NCBI RefSeq assembly: GCF_003259615.1
Contig: NZ_QLLR01000002.1
Coordinates: 329,711 to 393,710 of the forward strand
Direction: 5' to 3'
Source: Pedobacter cryoconitis
Lineage (GTDB): Bacteria; Bacteroidota; Bacteroidia; Sphingobacteriales; Sphingobacteriaceae
Length of the DNA: 64,000 nucleotides
Program-made: the position numbers and the translations under genes
Shown: positions 32,812-41,499 of the stretch, piece after piece
Numbering within the stretch: the stretch's first letter is position 1
Layout: each line of letters opens with the position of its first letter
Notes under the pieces: model-generated
What the model was told of the DNA's origin: nothing
The model's database searches: none
What the model saw: only the letters and a program-made list of their open reading frames with translations

Positions 32812-34416
32812 TTGAAACGGTTTACGGAATTGATACAGCAGCTGGAAACCAGCAATAAGACTAACGACAAAATCGCGGCCCTGGTAAGCTATTTCAGTAC
32901 GGCTGATGAAAAGGACAAGCCTTATGTAATTGCGATGTTCACTGGCAAAAAGCCACGCAGACCGGTTACTACCGCATTGATCCGGGAATGGGCCATTGAA
33001 CTGAGCGACATTCCGGCCTGGCTATTTGCAGAAAGTTACCATAGTGTTGGCGATTTAAGTGAAACCATTGCTTTGGTACTTCCGCCTGCTAAACATGTTA
33101 CAGACCGCAAACTGCATGAATGGATTACAGATCTTGCTTTAATCAGCAACAAGGATGATGCTGCCAAAAAGGAGTTTATTCTGCAGTCGTGGGATAGCCT
33201 GGATACCCGGGAGCGTTTTATCTTTAATAAATTAATTTCCGGAAATTTCAGAATCGGGGTATCTAATAAGATGCTCGTAAATGCGTTAGCTAAACAAAGT
33301 GATACTGACAGTAATAAAATTATGCACAGTATTATGGGCAAATGGACTCCTGCAGAAATCACTTACCAGGAGTTGATTAATGGTGCCCATGTGAATACTG
33401 ATAATTCATGGCCATATCCTTTTTGCCTGGCTTATGCGCTGGATAGCACACCAGAAAATCTGGGTGAAACTATGGCATGGCAAGCAGAGTGGAAATGGGA
33501 CGGTATCCGTGGTCAGATCGTGAAGCGAAATGGCGAACTATTCATCTGGTCCAGAGGGGAAGAACTGGTGACGGATCAGTTCCCTGAATTACATTTCCTG
33601 AAGGATGACCTGCCAGATGGAACAGTAATAGATGGAGAAATTCTTTCGGTTAAAGATGGAAGTGTACAAGCTTTCAGTATCCTGCAGCAACGGCTAAACA
33701 GGAAAACTATTCATAAGTCACAGTTAAAGGATGCCCCAATAGGCTTTTACTGTTACGATGTTCTGGAATTTCAAGGTCAGGACATCAGAACCTCTCCTTT
33801 GTCGGCAAGAAGAAAAATTCTGGTGGATATTATTACGGCACTTCAAATCAAAGATGTGGCAATCCTCTCCCCTGTTATTGATTTCAATGATTGGGAGCAA
33901 TTGGCGGAAATCAGAAAAGAGTCAAGGGCGAATAACAGTGAAGGCATTATGCTGAAAAAACTGGATTCTCTTTACCATAGCGGCCGTAAACGTGGCGATT
34001 GGTGGAAATGGAAGATTAACCCGTATACTGTTGATACCGTCATGATTTATGCGCAGAAAGGAAGTGGCCGCCGGGCAAACCACTTTACGGATTACACCTT
34101 TGCTGTTAGGGATGGGGAGCAGTTAATTACAATTGCCAAAGCTTATTCGGGTTTAACAGATATAGAGATTAAAGAGGTGGATAGTTTTGTCAGAAAAAAT
34201 GCGATAGAGAAGTTTGGCCCTGTAAGGACAGTAAAGCCTGAACTGGTATTTGAAATTGCATTTGAAGGAATTGCTGAGAGTAAAAGACATAAAGCTGGCC
34301 TGGCTTTACGCTTCCCGCGTATCGCCCGCTGGCGGAAAGACAAAAATGCTTCAGAAATTAATACGCTGGACGATTTAAGACAGTTGTTAGCTTCAACGTT
34401 ATCAAACGAATTATGA
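32812..34416 (+). CDS. ATP-dependent DNA ligase (ligase-associated repair cassette)
   Basis: Seals DNA nicks using ATP. 534 aa. The start is TTG at 32812, 1 bp after the exonuclease stop; it is preferred to a downstream Met because the preceding residues (KRFTELIQQLE) are the normal N-terminus of these ligases. An N-terminal helical domain precedes the nucleotidyltransferase core. The adenylated lysine is K228 in KWDG (motif I). Later motifs are GEIL (III), EGIMLKK (IV) and KIN/WWKWK (V), and an OB-fold tail follows. The stop overlaps the helicase start by 4 bp (ATGA). Distinct from the NAD-dependent replicative ligase LigA. Confidence 0.95.
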   Translation: MKRFTELIQQLETSNKTNDKIAALVSYFSTADEKDKPYVIAMFTGKKPRRPVTTALIREWAIELSDIPAWLFAESYHSVGDLSETIALVLPPAKHVTDRKLHEWITDLALISNKDDAAKKEFILQSWDSLDTRERFIFNKLISGNFRIGVSNKMLVNALAKQSDTDSNKIMHSIMGKWTPAEITYQELINGAHVNTDNSWPYPFCLAYALDSTPENLGETMAWQAEWKWDGIRGQIVKRNGELFIWSRGEELVTDQFPELHFLKDDLPDGTVIDGEILSVKDGSVQAFSILQQRLNRKTIHKSQLKDAPIGFYCYDVLEFQGQDIRTSPLSARRKILVDIITALQIKDVAILSPVIDFNDWEQLAEIRKESRANNSEGIMLKKLDSLYHSGRKRGDWWKWKINPYTVDTVMIYAQKGSGRRANHFTDYTFAVRDGEQLITIAKAYSGLTDIEIKEVDSFVRKNAIEKFGPVRTVKPELVFEIAFEGIAESKRHKAGLALRFPRIARWRKDKNASEINTLDDLRQLLASTLSNEL

Positions 34417-36986
34417 TACTGGAAAAGAGTACAGGTTATAAAAAAGTAATCAAATGGTTAAAGAGCAATAAAAAAAAGCCCTTTAAGTTCCAGACTGATG
34501 CCTGGCAATATTATGCGGAGGGTTATAGCGGATTAGTAAATGCACCAACAGGTTTTGGAAAGACATTTTCCCTGTTTCTGGCGGTCGTGATTGATGAATT
34601 GAATACACAGTTACCTGTTAAAGCCAGCGCAGTAAAAAGGAGCGCGGTGCAAAATAGCGCAGTAAAAAGTAACCTGGTGCAAAGCAGCGCGGCAAAAAAA
34701 AGGAAAAAGAGTACGGGGCTTAAACTTATTTGGATTACCCCTTTACGCTCTTTAGCTAAGGATCTGGCCAGAGCCATGCGCGAAGTTTGCCTGGAACTGG
34801 AAATCGACTGGCAGGTAGGCGTGCGTAATGGCGATACCCCTCAAAATGAAAAACTGAAGCAGAAAAAGCAAATGCCGGAAGTTTTAATTATCACTCCTGA
34901 AAGCATGCACCTTTTACTTGCACAGAAAAACAGTTTGAGTTACTTTGAAGATTTACAATGTATAGTTGCAGACGAATGGCATGAGCTATTGGGAAGTAAG
35001 CGCGGGGTGATGGCAGAACTCGCTATTTCCAGAATCAAAGGTCTGGTAAAAGAAAAACATCCTGAAAGGCTGCTGAGAGTCTGGGGAATTTCGGCAACTA
35101 TCGGAAATATGGCGGAGGCGCTTGATGTACTGGTTCCTGATCAGGACGTTTTAAAAACTACAGTCGTTGCTGATATAGAAAAAAAGATACAGATTAAATC
35201 TATCCTGCCTGACCATATTGATATGTTGCCCTGGGCGGGTCACCTGGGCCATAAACTGGCGCATAAATTATTGCCCATTATTGAAAAGAGCAAAACCACT
35301 TTAATCTTCTGCAATACCCGCGGACAAGCTGAACTCTGGTATCAGAATTTACTGAAGCTTGATGAAAACCTCGCAGGACAAATCGCTATTCATCATGGGT
35401 CAATAGATTATGAGTTGCGCAACTGGATTGAAGAAGCGATTCATACCGGAGTATTGAAAGCGGTAATCAGCACTTCTTCCCTCGATCTTGGTGTAGATTT
35501 TAAACCTGTAGATACCGTCGTTCAAATTGGTTCTCCTAAAGGGGTTGCCCGGTTTCTGCAGCGCGCCGGACGTAGCGGGCACTCCCCTTTTGAGACTTCG
35601 AAGATTTATTTTTTGCCTACTCATGCACTGGAACTGGTCGAAGCCGCAGCGATTAAAGAGGCAGCGAGGACACAGAATATTGAAAGCCGGCAACCTGTAG
35701 TGATGGCCTTCGATACGCTGATTCAATATATGGTCACGTTAGCTGTTGGTGATGGATTTGATGATCAGAAATTATATAATGAGGTCAAAAACACATTTGC
35801 CTTCAGAGAGCTGGAACTTGCAGAGTGGAATTGGATGATGCAGTTCATTACTACAGGAGGTGATAGTTTAACGGCTTATACCGAGTTCAGCAAAGTAGAA
35901 AAAGAGGACGGTTTATGGAAAGTTAAGAGCAGACAGGTGGCTATGCGCCATCGTTTGCATATCGGGACAATTGTCAGCGATGCGATGATTAAAGTCAAAT
36001 ATCTGACGGGCGGTTATGTGGGTATGCTTGAAGAGTCATTTATGGCTAAAATGAAACCTGGTAATAGTTTCACCTTAGCGGGCAGGGTGCTCGAATTTGT
36101 GATGGTCAAGGAAATGACTGTCTTGGTACGTAAAAGTAAACTCAAAAGTGCAATTACACCGAGCTGGATGGGTGGGAGAATGTCTTTAACAGCCAACCTT
36201 GGTGCAATTTTGAGGAAAAAGTATAATGAAACATTGGATAAAACCCACGAGGATGAAGAGCTTGATATTATTCTTCCGCTATTTGAAAGACAGGCAAAGG
36301 TTTCGCATGTCCCTAAAGATGATGAGTTCCTGATCGAATTGATTAAAACAAGGGATGGCTACCATTTTTTTGCTTACCCTTTTGAAGGCAGGCAAGTGCA
36401 TGAGATCATGGCAGCCCTGATTGCTTATCGGTTGGGTAAAGTAAAACCAATAAGTTTTTCCATTGCGATGAACGACTACGGTTTTGAGCTGCTCAGTGAA
36501 CAACCTATTCCTTTGGATGAAGAAAATATTAAAGTACTCTTTAGTCCCGCTAATTTGGGGGAAGATATTGTAGCAAGTATTAATGCGACCGAAATGGCAA
36601 GACGGAAGTTCAGAGATATTGCCTGCATTTCAGGCTTAGTCTTTCAGGGTTATCCGGGTAAGTATGTTGCGAACAAACATTTGCAATCTTCTTCCTCTTT
36701 ATTTTTCAATGTCTTTAGTGATTATGATAAACATAACTTATTATTGCGTCAGGCTTATGATGAAGCATTTTATCAGCAAATTGAAGAACCGAGGCTTGCC
36801 GCAGCATTACATAGAATACAGGCTAGTAAAGTAATCATTGTCAAAGCTGAAAGTTATACGCCTTTATGTTTCCCGATCAAAGTGGATAGCCTGAGGGAAA
36901 ATATGAGTACGGAAGAATTGGGAGAACGGATAGCAAGAATGACTGCTGAGGCAGATAAAAAGCAGACCACACGCAGTAAAAAATGA
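34413..36986 (+). CDS. Lhr-type DEXH helicase (ligase-associated)
   Basis: SF2 3'-5' ATP-dependent helicase of the Lhr-core type. 857 aa. Motif I is APTGFGKT (about 45-52), motif Ia ITPLRSLAKD, motif II ADEWHE (DExH type), motif III SATIGN, and motif VI QRAGRSGH, all intact. Between motif I and Ia is a low-complexity insert (about 72-100) of tandem 5-residue units that is unlike the rest of the protein. The C-terminal winged-helix and Lhr-specific domains follow (about 430-857). Both ends overlap neighbours by 4 bp (ligase and phosphoesterase). Likely unwinds or remodels DNA ends for the exonuclease, endonuclease and ligase. Confidence 0.94.
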   Translation: MILEKSTGYKKVIKWLKSNKKKPFKFQTDAWQYYAEGYSGLVNAPTGFGKTFSLFLAVVIDELNTQLPVKASAVKRSAVQNSAVKSNLVQSSAAKKRKKSTGLKLIWITPLRSLAKDLARAMREVCLELEIDWQVGVRNGDTPQNEKLKQKKQMPEVLIITPESMHLLLAQKNSLSYFEDLQCIVADEWHELLGSKRGVMAELAISRIKGLVKEKHPERLLRVWGISATIGNMAEALDVLVPDQDVLKTTVVADIEKKIQIKSILPDHIDMLPWAGHLGHKLAHKLLPIIEKSKTTLIFCNTRGQAELWYQNLLKLDENLAGQIAIHHGSIDYELRNWIEEAIHTGVLKAVISTSSLDLGVDFKPVDTVVQIGSPKGVARFLQRAGRSGHSPFETSKIYFLPTHALELVEAAAIKEAARTQNIESRQPVVMAFDTLIQYMVTLAVGDGFDDQKLYNEVKNTFAFRELELAEWNWMMQFITTGGDSLTAYTEFSKVEKEDGLWKVKSRQVAMRHRLHIGTIVSDAMIKVKYLTGGYVGMLEESFMAKMKPGNSFTLAGRVLEFVMVKEMTVLVRKSKLKSAITPSWMGGRMSLTANLGAILRKKYNETLDKTHEDEELDIILPLFERQAKVSHVPKDDEFLIELIKTRDGYHFFAYPFEGRQVHEIMAALIAYRLGKVKPISFSIAMNDYGFELLSEQPIPLDEENIKVLFSPANLGEDIVASINATEMARRKFRDIACISGLVFQGYPGKYVANKHLQSSSSLFFNVFSDYDKHNLLLRQAYDEAFYQQIEEPRLAAALHRIQASKVIIVKAESYTPLCFPIKVDSLRENMSTEELGERIARMTAEADKKQTTRSKK
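34626..34700 (+). repeat. 5 x 15 bp in-frame tandem repeat inside the helicase gene
   Basis: Five units start at 34626, 34641, 34656, 34671 and 34686. They encode SAVKR, SAVQN, SAVKS, NLVQS and SAAKK, so K- and Q-bearing units alternate in a 30-bp higher-order period. The units lie between helicase motifs I and Ia and are followed by a Lys-rich stretch. Unit length is divisible by 3, so slippage would vary length without breaking the frame. Confidence 0.85.
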
Positions 36987-37630
36987 TCATTACTATTAAA
37001 GGAGAAGAGCTGGTACTAAGTCAGCAAAGAGCAATTTACTGGACGAGCAAAAAGATGCTGATTATCAGTGACCTGCATCTGGGTAAAGGTGCTCATTTCA
37101 GAAAAGCAGGTATTCAGATACCTGTCACACTCAATACGGCAGACCTGAATAAGTTAACGGAATTAATCAATGAGTTTTCACCTGATAGTTTACTGATTAC
37201 AGGTGATATGTTTCATCATCAAATGAATAGTGAAGCGGAGCTTTTCCGGCAATGGAGATTACAGTATCCGGGGTTGAAGATTATCCTGATCAAAGGGAAC
37301 CATGATCGGTTAAAGCCTGGAGATTATTTAGGTTTAGGAATTGAAACCTATCAAAAAGAACTTTTATATGCACCGTTCAGGTTTATACACGATCAGCCGG
37401 AAATTAGTGATGAATACTATAATATCACTGGACATATTCATCCGGGGGTAACGATCTACGGAAAAGCACGTCAGCTGATGAGATTACCTTGTTTTTATTT
37501 CGGTAAAAACTGCGCAATTCTGCCTGCTTTCAGTGTCTTTACAGGTTTAAGTAAAGTTAAGGCTGAAAAGGGTGATTTATTTTATGCGATTACACCAGAA
37601 AGGGTAATCCTGATTGATCAGGTAAAGTAA
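36983..37630 (+). CDS. pdeM: Ligase-associated endonuclease PdeM (metallophosphoesterase)
   Basis: Calcineurin-like metal-dependent phosphoesterase that, in the characterised relative, cuts single-stranded DNA. 215 aa. The metal-site motifs are all visible: D30 and H32 (SDLHLGKG), D75 (TGDMFHH), N106/H107/D108 (KGNHD), H151 and H153 (GHIHPG). Its ATG overlaps the helicase stop by 4 bp, which closes the cassette exonuclease-ligase-helicase-PdeM. A perfect 16-bp inverted repeat follows. Confidence 0.92.
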   Translation: MIITIKGEELVLSQQRAIYWTSKKMLIISDLHLGKGAHFRKAGIQIPVTLNTADLNKLTELINEFSPDSLLITGDMFHHQMNSEAELFRQWRLQYPGLKIILIKGNHDRLKPGDYLGLGIETYQKELLYAPFRFIHDQPEISDEYYNITGHIHPGVTIYGKARQLMRLPCFYFGKNCAILPAFSVFTGLSKVKAEKGDLFYAITPERVILIDQVK

Positions 37631-37651
37631 CGTTGGTCTGATTACGTAAAA

Positions 37652-37699
37652 TCAGGCTGGTTTAATCAGAGGATCTCCCCTATGATTAAACCAGCCTGA
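37652..37699. terminator. Bidirectional hairpin between pdeM and the NUDIX gene
   Basis: A perfect 16-bp stem (37653-37668 with 37683-37698) extended by one pair, with a 14-base loop. It lies between convergent genes. It has no long U-tract, so it may end transcripts or protect 3' ends in both directions. Confidence 0.65.
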
Positions 37700-37709
37700 A
37701 TATTATAAC

Positions 37710-38159
37710 CTAATCCGCAGATTCAGCGATCAGTGAAAGCAGCATATTAACTACCGTTTTATCAGTTTTAAAAGTTACATCACTTTCTTTCAGTTCATTC
37801 AAATCAATCCAGCGGAAAGATTGTAAAGTTTCAGGATCAAAATCAAGGGCTTCTGTTTTGAATTTCATCGTTAAGGCATTTACTTCCCTAACCAGGTAAT
37901 AAATACTAATGATCTGACTATCGTTGAAAGATGATTTTTCGTAAAAATCTGTCGTGTAGAAATGACTTAAGACTTCTATCTCAGCATTACATTCTTCCAT
38001 AAATTCACGTTTTAGTGCATCAATAAGGCCTTCACCATATTCTAATCCACCACCTGGAAACTTGCTGAAGCTTCGTCCTCCTGATTGTTCGTCGCTCAAC
38101 AATAGCTGATTATCTGCATTGATTAAAAGACCGTAAACTCTTACATTAAAATAACTCAT
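37710..38159 (-). CDS. NUDIX hydrolase
   Basis: Hydrolase of nucleoside-diphosphate-X compounds. 149 aa. The Nudix box is present as GGLEYGEGLIDALKREFMEEC: the REFMEE core is intact, while the Gly that usually follows EEx is Asn. The N-terminus VRVYGLLINADNQLLLSDEQ fits the first beta strands. The substrate is unknown. It converges with the pdeM cassette across a shared hairpin; nothing ties it to that cassette functionally. Confidence 0.83.
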   Translation of the reverse strand: MSYFNVRVYGLLINADNQLLLSDEQSGGRSFSKFPGGGLEYGEGLIDALKREFMEECNAEIEVLSHFYTTDFYEKSSFNDSQIISIYYLVREVNALTMKFKTEALDFDPETLQSFRWIDLNELKESDVTFKTDKTVVNMLLSLIAESAD

Positions 38160-38438
38160 GGTTGAAATGTTTGTTTTGCTGATATATATATATAGCTACC
38201 TGAATCTAAATAAACACGAGGTTTTCATGGCGCAAATCTTTCCTGCAGGCAGCTAATAAGGGGACAAATATAAACAAACATATCACCCATGCTATGATAA
38301 AAGCATTTTTAAGTGAGTTCACAATGATGTGTTCAAACACGAGAAGAGATTAAACTTTAATATTAAATAATATATCAATTATATTAATTTATTTAATATT
38401 AGTTTTATTTTTGATCACTGATTTATTGAAACTATATT
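38160..38438. other. AT-rich intergenic region with TA run and 12-bp inverted repeat
   Basis: No gene seen. It holds a short TA dinucleotide run near 38181-38192 and a perfect 12-bp inverted repeat, AATATTAAATAA (38359-38370) with its complement at 38389-38400, about 40 bp upstream of the next ORF. The repeat may be regulatory, but its AT content makes chance likely. Confidence 0.5.
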
Positions 38439-39041
38439 ATGAAAAGACTATTATTTCTTATTTTTTTGTTCCCATTTATCTTACGCGCACAAACTGACAC
38501 AGTAAATACCTTCGTATTCCCTGGAATTCAGGATAGTATACCCGGAACCTCTTTAATTTTAAAGAACAACATCCTGCTTTTTCAAAAAGTTTACTCTTCA
38601 GCGTTAAACAAAGAAGAACTTGCCAGCGCATTAAGATCTTTTCTGCCAACAGTGAATAGTTTTGAACTATCCGATGTTACGAATCAGACGACTTATCAGT
38701 TGAAAGGAAAAATCTCAAACTACTTTGTAAATTTCTTGAAGTATGGAGACGGATACCGTGGAGTAGCATACCTGATATATTTTCCTTTGAACGCAGATGT
38801 ATTGATCCAGATTAAAGACAAAAAGTATAGAGTAACTATATCAAATCTAATAGTCCAGCAATATTATGAGAGTAGTATTATCAACAAAGACAATGCAGCG
38901 CTTGAATCATTTCTCACTAAGGATGACCGTTCTAAAATTCAAAAAAGCAATAAATTAATGAAGACGGCCCAATATATCAATTATGAGCTGACTACTTCAT
39001 TCGACCTGAACTCAACCGCTAAAGTCACCGATGACTTTTAA
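38439..39041 (+). CDS. Secreted hypothetical protein, possibly DUF4468-like
   Basis: 200 aa. A signal peptide (about 1-17, ending LRAQ) precedes a polar mature chain. The block LFQKVYSSALNKEELASALRSFL followed by a TYQLKGKI strand resembles the DUF4468 TBP-like fold found in Bacteroidota secreted proteins. There are no Cys residues and no catalytic motif. It sits between convergent and divergent neighbours and is probably monocistronic. Family call is tentative. Confidence 0.6.
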   Translation: MKRLLFLIFLFPFILRAQTDTVNTFVFPGIQDSIPGTSLILKNNILLFQKVYSSALNKEELASALRSFLPTVNSFELSDVTNQTTYQLKGKISNYFVNFLKYGDGYRGVAYLIYFPLNADVLIQIKDKKYRVTISNLIVQQYYESSIINKDNAALESFLTKDDRSKIQKSNKLMKTAQYINYELTTSFDLNSTAKVTDDF

Positions 39042-39085
39042 GCATTTTAATATGGAATACCCTACTGGCTAAAATGCTTTTTATT
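39040..39085 (+). terminator. Terminator overlapping the 3' end of the CDF gene
   Basis: A 10-bp stem (39040-39049 with 39070-39079), then TTTATTTTTT. Its second arm lies inside the last codons of the convergent cation-transporter gene, so that gene's tail also encodes a terminator. Confidence 0.7.
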
Positions 39086-40039
39086 TTTTGTAGTATTCTC
39101 TAAATTCCAGCCAATCTCTCCCGTAAAGGTTTCCTGTCTTACCTGACAATCTTTTAATTTGCAATAATTACAGCACTCTGGTAAACAGGGATCGGCATGT
39201 ATAAATAGCTCTGTACTCCTATCAGCATTTCCGTTGATTAAATGATCAATTGATGAAATTTCAGTATGTACCTGGTTCAAATCATAATAATAAGGAAGTG
39301 TTAAGTGACAATCAATATGAAGGTCAGAACCGTACTGCTGTGCTCTTAAATTATGAACATCAATCCAGGAATTATGCCTGTTATCCTGCAAAATCTTCAC
39401 AATAGTTTCAACCAGTTCCACGTTACTTTCATCCATTAAACCGCCTACAGATTTTCTGGTTAGCTTATATCCGCTATATACAATATAGAAACCCAGGAGA
39501 ATAGAAATTACACTATCCAACCAGTAAATCTCCGTGACTTTGATCAAAAGGATACCCACTACCAAACCACCACTGGTAACCGCATCTGTCAGTAAATGTT
39601 TACCATCTGCTTCCAAAGTCAGTGAGCGGTGCTTTTTACCTGTATTGATTAAATAATAACCAACCAGCAGATTAATCACTCCGGTAATTCCAATAATGAT
39701 AGCACCATCCAGCAGCTGATGAATTTCTCTTGGAACTACAAGGTCATAGCTGGATTTAAAAATGATAATCAGTCCGGCAACAGCAATCAGTACGCCTTCT
39801 ACAAAGGCAGAGAAAAACTCCACTTTACCGTGGCCATAAGGATGATTTTCATCTTTAGGCAGGGTGGCCAGGTAGATACTGTAAAAAGCAAAACTACTCG
39901 CCAATACATTGACAATACTTTCGGCGGCATCTGTTAAAATTGCATTGGAATGTGTAATGAAGTATGCCCCGAATTTGGCCAGCATCAGCACAACGCTAAT
40001 GCAGAGTGAAACGAGTATTGCTTTCTTTTTAGGCTGCAA
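39062..40039 (-). CDS. Cation diffusion facilitator (CDF/FieF-like) transporter
   Basis: Proton-coupled exporter of divalent metals such as Zn, Fe or Co. 325 aa with about six TM helices. The TM2 site is seen as DAAESIVN, and HPYGHGKVEF is the conserved loop before TM3. The cytosolic domain (about 205-290) has the ferredoxin-like pattern (DVHNLRAQQYGSDLHIDCH). A Cys-rich tail C285, C289, C290, C293, C298 follows, unlike standard FieF, and may bind metal. The second TM site (EADGKHLLTD) has EADGKH with the expected HxxxD spacing. Metal not determined. Confidence 0.92.
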   Translation of the reverse strand: MQPKKKAILVSLCISVVLMLAKFGAYFITHSNAILTDAAESIVNVLASSFAFYSIYLATLPKDENHPYGHGKVEFFSAFVEGVLIAVAGLIIIFKSSYDLVVPREIHQLLDGAIIIGITGVINLLVGYYLINTGKKHRSLTLEADGKHLLTDAVTSGGLVVGILLIKVTEIYWLDSVISILLGFYIVYSGYKLTRKSVGGLMDESNVELVETIVKILQDNRHNSWIDVHNLRAQQYGSDLHIDCHLTLPYYYDLNQVHTEISSIDHLINGNADRSTELFIHADPCLPECCNYCKLKDCQVRQETFTGEIGWNLENTTKNKKHFSQ

Positions 40040-40056
40040 AGGATTGATTTTAGCCC

Positions 40057-40064
40057 CAAAAATA
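40057..40064 (-). promoter_or_regulatory. Candidate -7 box (TATTTTTG) for the CDF gene
   Basis: TAnnTTTG match on the minus strand 18 bp upstream of the ATG. A TTTG lies 12 bp further up, too close for a standard -33 element. Confidence 0.35.
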
Positions 40065-40215
40065 CAATTTCATAAGCAAAGAAGGTTATGTTCATTATTA
40101 AATCGATAATAAGACACCCCCTAAAATAAAAAATCAATAATTTGTATATTATAAGTTACTTTTTTTAGTGCCAAATTGCTACAGGTTTTTATATTTGCTT
40201 TCTTATAAGCGAATC

Positions 40216-41409
40216 ATGACATTTTTATCGAAAAGAATCAATAACCTATCAGAATCACAGACCATTAAAATGGCAAAGCTGGGGAGAGAGCTCACCGCTA
40301 AAGGAATTGATGTAATTAATTTAAGCTTTGGAGAGCCTGACTTTTTTACACCAGAACATGTTAAGGAGGCCGCTAAAAAGGCGATCGATGAGAACTATTC
40401 TTATTATACTCCTGTATCAGGTTATCCTGAGCTGCGGAAGGCAATTGTTGAAAAGCTGAAGAATGAAAATGGATTAACTTATACTTTTGATCAGATTGTA
40501 GTATCAACAGGTGCAAAACAATCATTGGCCAATGCAGTGCTGTGTTTAGTGAACCCTGGAGAAGAAGTAATCGTACCTACTCCTTACTGGGTTTCGTACT
40601 CTGAAATGATTAAACTGGCAGAAGGTGAAACTGTTTTCATCAATGCAACAGTAGAGAATGAATTCAAAATCACTGCTGAGCAACTTGAAGCTGCTATTAC
40701 TCCAAAATCAAAGCTTTTCATGTTTTCTTCACCATGTAATCCAACAGGATCGGTTTACAGCCATGAAGAATTAGCCAGCCTTGCAGCTGTGTTTGAAAAA
40801 CACCCGAATATTTATATCATATCTGATGAGATTTACGAACATATCAACTTTGTAGATAAACACGCTTCGATTGCTTCTTTTGATTCAATCAAAGACCGCG
40901 TTATCATTATCAATGGTTTCTCAAAAGCCTATGCAATGACAGGATGGAGAGTAGGTTATATGGCTTCCAACACGGAGATCGCAAATGCTTGTGATAAATT
41001 ACAAGGTCAGATTACTTCAGGAACTTCATCGATTTCACAACGCGCAGCCCTTGCAGCTTACCAAAGCAGCCTGGACAGTGTAGTTGAAATGAAAAATGAA
41101 TTCAGAAAACGCAGAGACTTAGTTTATGGTTTACTGAAAGAAGTTCCGGGCATTAAGGTGAATCTTCCTGATGGAGCTTTCTATTTCTTCCCTGAAGTGA
41201 AAGAATACTTCGGAAAAAGCATCAACGGTAAAGTAATCACGAATGCTGAAGACTTATGTCTGTATTTATTAAACGAGGCACATGTATCAACTGTTACAGG
41301 TGAGGCTTTCGGTAATGAAGACTGTATCCGTATTTCTTATGCAGCAGCAGAAGAGCAATTGGTGAAAGCAGTATCAAGAATCAAAGAAGCACTATCTAAA
41401 TTGAGCTAA
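40216..41409 (+). CDS. Class I PLP-dependent aminotransferase (aspartate-type)
   Basis: Transfers amino groups between aspartate (or another amino acid) and 2-oxoglutarate. 397 aa from the ATG at 40216. A Met 48 bp upstream in frame is rejected since family N-termini begin near FLSKRINNLSES. The PLP lysine is K237 in NGFSKAYAMTGWRVGY, with the substrate Arg near the C-terminus (CIRISYA). The SPCNPTGSVY and SDEIYEHI motifs match the AspC/AspB-like family. It is monocistronic and followed by a hairpin shared with the convergent yhcG-like gene. Confidence 0.9.
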   Translation: MTFLSKRINNLSESQTIKMAKLGRELTAKGIDVINLSFGEPDFFTPEHVKEAAKKAIDENYSYYTPVSGYPELRKAIVEKLKNENGLTYTFDQIVVSTGAKQSLANAVLCLVNPGEEVIVPTPYWVSYSEMIKLAEGETVFINATVENEFKITAEQLEAAITPKSKLFMFSSPCNPTGSVYSHEELASLAAVFEKHPNIYIISDEIYEHINFVDKHASIASFDSIKDRVIIINGFSKAYAMTGWRVGYMASNTEIANACDKLQGQITSGTSSISQRAALAAYQSSLDSVVEMKNEFRKRRDLVYGLLKEVPGIKVNLPDGAFYFFPEVKEYFGKSINGKVITNAEDLCLYLLNEAHVSTVTGEAFGNEDCIRISYAAAEEQLVKAVSRIKEALSKLS

Positions 41410-41448
41410 TTATATCAATTAGAAATTATAAGCTTTATTTTAAAGTTA

Positions 41449-41489
41449 TCTCAAAAGCCAGTGATTATATAAATCATTGGCTTTTGAGA
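41449..41489. terminator. Hairpin between the aminotransferase and YhcG-type genes
   Basis: An 18-bp stem (41449-41466 with 41472-41489) with one G-U pair and a 5-base loop. It serves convergent genes in both directions. The U-tract is weak on both sides. Confidence 0.7.
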
Positions 41490-41499
41490 TTTCAGGGAA

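Noticed and set aside
38181..38192. Short TA dinucleotide run
   Set aside because: Too short to be a meaningful microsatellite and not in a coding or promoter position I can support.
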